64,000 bases of DNA from Adineta ricciae (lineage: Eukaryota; Rotifera; Eurotatoria; Adinetida; Adinetidae): NCBI GenBank assembly GCA_905250025.1, contig CAJNOJ010000016.1:620001-684000 (forward strand), written 5' to 3'. Both the position numbers and the translations under genes were made by a program. The notes beneath the pieces are model-generated. The model worked only from the letters and a program-made list of their open reading frames with translations, had not been told where the DNA came from and searched no databases. Shown here piece after piece: positions 60,374 to 64,000 of this stretch. The first letter of the stretch is position 1. The number at the start of each line of letters is the position of its first letter.

Positions 60374-62413
60374 ATGAATCCTGTAGAAGAGAGACATTTA
60401 CAACTGATTGAAACCATATTCAATCGATTTTTACTTCAAACTCAATCGGACAATCCCCAACTATCTCGTGATTACTTTGAACGATTTACTCAATTGTTGA
60501 ATGAAACCATTCAAAAGTATCCTCAATTGAAATTGTCGATTGAAACGTTCATTTCGAAAATGATCTACCCGTTTCACCTATCAAATATCGTTACATTTGA
60601 ATACCAACTTCGTTTGATACGTTATTCCTTCCGACGACATTTACAAATTCTCAAATTAGATCATCATGATTTTCTCAACCATCTCTTTTATCATTCATTA
60701 CTCGATCAGTCAAGCATCGTTCGACATTTATCATTGCAAATCGCCATTCTCGTCTACGAACAAGATCTTTTCCAATCATTTGATGAAACTTTTTTCACAC
60801 GTATCATTCAACTGTTCTCCCCAGATCCAAATTTATACGTCCGAAATACTCTCGCACAATTTTTAGCTCTTTATATCTCTAAACACGACCAACATCAACT
60901 ATTCAATCAGATTCAAAAGCAATCAAGCAATTCAGATCTTACTTACAACATTTTAACCCTTCTCGATGAAACTAAACAGCAAGTATTGATCCAGGAACTG
61001 AACATCTATGAACATCTAGTGGATAGCGTAGCCACACGTGCATTTGTATTAAAAACTGCTAAATATCTCGTGAACGAAGACCAATTAGTATTTTATTTAA
61101 ATCAAATCCTGAGAAAATCCCTATCAGATTATGTTCATATGCTTTTATCGATCATCTCCTCTCGTTATGAACACAATCAATCGATCAAAAAGCTGACTGC
61201 GTATGTCAAAGCTCTTTTTCTTTATATGCAAGAAACCGAGATCGAAGAGATTGATGAAAATGAACAGACAAGTAGCTACAGATCTACTTCAAACATGAAC
61301 ACAACTTTCTCTACTTTTTCTCTAGTGAGTCAAGAAGATGAATTCGGTGACTTAACAGAATATCTCTGCTGTCAGCTATACGAACAAGGTATCGACCCTA
61401 CTACAGTGGCTTCGACTGTGTTCAATGTGATTCATCCATTCATTGTTGATTCCAGCTCATTTCTTTACAAATTAGACTTCTATTCCTCAACTATTTCGAA
61501 GATGTTAGTCGGAGATCATTACTCGGACAAACTCCTTGCACAACTGATCGTTTGCTTTGAGAAATTACAACAATCCAACGAAGTATCCATAAAAATTCTT
61601 ATCGATCATGTCAAGACCCGGCCCCAAACAACGCCTGTGTATCAAGCCTTGTTCAGTTTAATCCTCCATACAACTAATAACAAAGATTATCTCGAAGCAG
61701 TTGGTACAATCATTGAAACATTAACTTTTCAAGATTTGGATCAATTATTTCAATGGGATAAGAAAGATTGTGTCTTGCACTTTCTTATTCAACTAGTCAA
61801 AGCATCTACTGACTTGCCATCTTGGCTGACCATCGAATTTCTTCAACGATTAGTCGAAAAACTCGTTCATAACACGAACGAATATATTCAAGGTGGTTTG
61901 ATCGATTTTCTGGCGACCTTAGTCGAATGTAGTTTACTTTCTCCATTCGACAATTACCTCACATCAAACTTTATTCAACTCACCGAAGATTCACTTGGCG
62001 ATGTGGTTCGCTGTGCACTGGCTCATGCTTGGTATATTATGTTGATCAAAGCGAATGTTAATCCAACGGGTGAAAACAAGTACGAATTTTCATTCGGAAA
62101 TAATATCAATGAGAATTCTTTGTCGACGACTGTGATCAATCAAATTCCATTGCTGATCGGTGATGGTGGTCAGGAGACAGAGATTCAGTGTCTGCAGCTG
62201 ATTGAATATCTTGGACCAAGAACGAAAGAATTAGAAAGTGTATTAGATTTCTTGGTCAATGATGGATGTTCGGATGAAATCAAGGAAAAAGCAAGTCGAT
62301 TATTGTCCAAACCAATACAGAAGAAGATGGAGGAGATTTTAGAAGATGAACTTTCATCCGTTCTTCATTGGTTGGAGCATCCTGATGAGCATATGATACT
62401 CGACTGCGATTGA
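60374..62413 (+). CDS. HEAT-repeat protein, BRAT1-like
   Basis: An intronless 679-residue frame of stacked amphipathic helices, for example LFYHSLLDQSSIVRHLSLQI, IIQLFSPDPNLYVRNTLAQF and LIDFLATLVECSLLSPFDNY, which are HEAT-like pairs from about residue 60 to 640. A short acidic/Ser-rich loop (EIEEIDENEQTSSYRS) breaks the array at 290-320. The protein ends in a loose tail, DEHMILDCD. In BRAT1, a HEAT protein, I recall a conserved C-terminal tail with LDC that inserts into the INTS11 nuclease site; that memory and the overall layout suggest BRAT1. Length is somewhat below the about 820 of the human protein. The assignment is tentative. Confidence 0.5.
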   Translation: MNPVEERHLQLIETIFNRFLLQTQSDNPQLSRDYFERFTQLLNETIQKYPQLKLSIETFISKMIYPFHLSNIVTFEYQLRLIRYSFRRHLQILKLDHHDFLNHLFYHSLLDQSSIVRHLSLQIAILVYEQDLFQSFDETFFTRIIQLFSPDPNLYVRNTLAQFLALYISKHDQHQLFNQIQKQSSNSDLTYNILTLLDETKQQVLIQELNIYEHLVDSVATRAFVLKTAKYLVNEDQLVFYLNQILRKSLSDYVHMLLSIISSRYEHNQSIKKLTAYVKALFLYMQETEIEEIDENEQTSSYRSTSNMNTTFSTFSLVSQEDEFGDLTEYLCCQLYEQGIDPTTVASTVFNVIHPFIVDSSSFLYKLDFYSSTISKMLVGDHYSDKLLAQLIVCFEKLQQSNEVSIKILIDHVKTRPQTTPVYQALFSLILHTTNNKDYLEAVGTIIETLTFQDLDQLFQWDKKDCVLHFLIQLVKASTDLPSWLTIEFLQRLVEKLVHNTNEYIQGGLIDFLATLVECSLLSPFDNYLTSNFIQLTEDSLGDVVRCALAHAWYIMLIKANVNPTGENKYEFSFGNNINENSLSTTVINQIPLLIGDGGQETEIQCLQLIEYLGPRTKELESVLDFLVNDGCSDEIKEKASRLLSKPIQKKMEEILEDELSSVLHWLEHPDEHMILDCD

Positions 62414-62716
62414 ACAAGCGAGAAACGAATTCTGCACAGATTTTTGTCTTGTTCTTTGATATGATTTATTATTATATGAAATTTTCTTCCGTGTATAAAA
62501 GAAAAACAAGCAAAAAGAAGAGGAAAAATATGCAAATTTTGTTTCACTTAACACATATGTTGAAAGACTATTGCACAAAGAGGAAAAAGCTACCAAAATC
62601 AAGGAAAAACAAAACGTTCTGGAATACAAATATATAAACAAATCAAAAAATGTTCATCATCGAAAGAGAAGAAAACAAATCATATCTATCTGCAAATAAA
62701 AAAAAAAGCTTACGAT
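62414..62716. other. Convergent spacer, HEAT-repeat gene / RING ligase
   Basis: About 300 bp, A-rich on the plus strand, expected to carry two 3' UTRs. No gene is seen. Confidence 0.5.
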
Positions 62717-64000
62717 TCAATTTATCTGTTCGCCACGGCATACTGGACATCGAGTTGATGTCTAAAACATACTTTCACCTTCGATTTCTGATAAATCTTA
62801 CAAAACTTTCTTACTTTCAACCATGGATCGATACATTCACTGTGAAAGTTGTGTTTACAACGTAGATGTTTGACTTTCTCGCCCGGATTGTATTCGCTCA
62901 AACATATAGTACATTTTTCATCTGAAGAAACATCTGCACATGTTGTCGAATAGATTGTTGTTGGTATTCGTTCGAGTTCTGTATCAGTTAAACCAACAAC
63001 TGGCGTTTCATCAGGAATCGTCAAATCAAAGAAGTCCTAGAGGAAATATATGCAAACCTTGATAGAAAAAAAAACAGTCTATTGCACGGAAATCTTACAC
63101 CGAATTGCATATTGAATGTCGGCGGTAGAGAGACGACTTCATGACTGGGTGATATCCATGCATATGCAATTAGATCAATCGATGCCGCTGGTGGATGATG
63201 GTGCATATGATTATCACTGTACGAAGCTGCATGTGTATCGATGACACGACTAAAGAGCAGAAATAAGCGGTGATCTTTTTGTTTTCAAAATCGATCTATT
63301 TACTGAAGTAAATTAGTAAGAACAAACGCTGGCGAAGGCCGTTGATGTATATGCGTAGACATTGATGTTTGCTGATAGAATGGAGCAGGATGATATGGTG
63401 GAGATTCAAATATCATTCCATTTTGATGGTAATGTGTGTTTGGCGAAGGAGAAGGCAAAGGCATTGATTGACGATAGGTCGTCGTCGAAACATGTGGCGA
63501 ATGATGATGAAATTGAGCAGAACGATTATGTGTTACTATAGGATTAGTAGTAGATCGCTGATTTCTATAGAGTACAAAAGAAAGACTTAGAAATCATTGT
63601 GCGAGGATTAGTTTTTCTTACGATTGTGTTGGATAATGTTCGTGTTCGTTATGTCGTGAACGCTTGCGGTCATATTGACGGTGATGAGATTGAAAATTCG
63701 ATGTTAATGATGCTCGTTGACGTTTAGTACGATTATCCTGATAATAAGGTGGTCGATGTTGATCTTCCCAATTGCCAGCAGACCACGGCGGACGACGAGC
63801 AAAAGATGTAGCTGAGGAATTTTCGAGACCATAGTGTGGAATTGATGTTGATACTGTTGTAGCAGTCTGTACAAATGAAATTCGCAGTGAAATAGAAAAA
63901 AAAGAAACGTTGATTATTACTGTGGGACGACTTAGAGGTATACTTAAGCGCCGACTGTTGATTTCTCGGTATGGCACATGTTGATAATAAGAAGAATTGT
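62717..64000 (-). CDS. RING-H2 E3 ubiquitin ligase, RNF38/RNF44-like (5' end outside window)
   Basis: Exons visible on the minus strand are 63921-64000+, 63622-63866, 63304-63564, 63099-63249, 62815-63036 and 62717-62761. The N-terminal part is low-complexity, rich in His, Pro, Ser and Gln, with a basic run RTKRQRAS that may be a nuclear signal. The C-terminus holds a RING-H2 finger: KCTICLSEYNPGEKVKHLRC, KHNFHSECIDPWLK, then across the last 53-bp intron TSTRCPVC, giving C-x2-C, C-x-H-x2-H-x2-C and C-x2-C zinc ligands. It ends a few residues later at GEQIN. The His/Pro-rich region before the RING and the finger type fit RNF38/RNF44, but Gln-rich RING-H2 proteins are many. Confidence 0.7.

Overview
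The window is nuclear DNA of an invertebrate animal, most likely a bdelloid-type rotifer. The sequence shows AT-rich DNA, genes broken by many very short GT-AG introns (mostly 44-65 bp), spacers of a few hundred bases to about 3.5 kb, an innexin (the protostome gap-junction family), a Mondo/ChREBP-type transcription factor and a Tudor-domain protein. The rotifer assignment is inference from compactness, intron size and the kinds of lineage-specific genes present; no species marker was read. Exon coordinates were derived by hand from splice signals, and reading phases were checked across the introns of most genes.

1-10.7 kb: the 3' end of PEX1 (+), a complete 14-3-3 gene (-), and a 21-exon gene (-) for a 1643-residue protein with six Tudor domains and a central RG-rich region built from seven in-frame mini-exons. 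10.7-14.4 kb: no cellular gene, but a complete 1232-bp inverted-repeat element with 298-bp arms flanked by TA. 14.4-17.4 kb: two tandem paralogues (+) joining a B-box-like zinc finger, a coiled coil and a helical C-terminal domain resembling the W2 domain. 17.6-23.6 kb: protein phosphatase 5 and trifunctional C1-tetrahydrofolate synthase (both -). 24.9-28.3 kb: Mondo-family bHLH-zipper factor (+). 28.5-32.3 kb: a divergent pair of small four-helix membrane proteins, then a SAM-domain (SAMD3-like) gene (-) damaged by an assembly duplication around a single N.

32.3-41.9 kb: gene-poor, holding a small protein with repeated GNPW motifs (-) and a short two-repeat cadherin-like membrane protein (-). 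41.9-45.0 kb: three closely spaced minus-strand genes (FAD oxidoreductase, MED7, NAT8-like acetyltransferase), a candidate operon. 45.3-49.6 kb: ARL8 (+) and a LIV-1-type ZIP zinc transporter (-). 51.2-58.5 kb: innexin (+), Tctex-type dynein light chain (-), TMED10/p24 (+), an AlkB-like dioxygenase (+) and a FAM20C-like secretory kinase (-). 58.5-64 kb: a probably broken gene (-), a HEAT-repeat BRAT1-like protein (+), and the 3' part of an RNF38/44-like RING-H2 ligase (-).

Most genes are housekeeping. The parts that stand out are the Tudor/RG gene, the long-arm TIR element, the B-box/W2-like pair, the candidate operon with an intronless flavoprotein, and AG splice acceptors sitting directly against several start codons, which would fit the spliced-leader trans-splicing known from rotifers.
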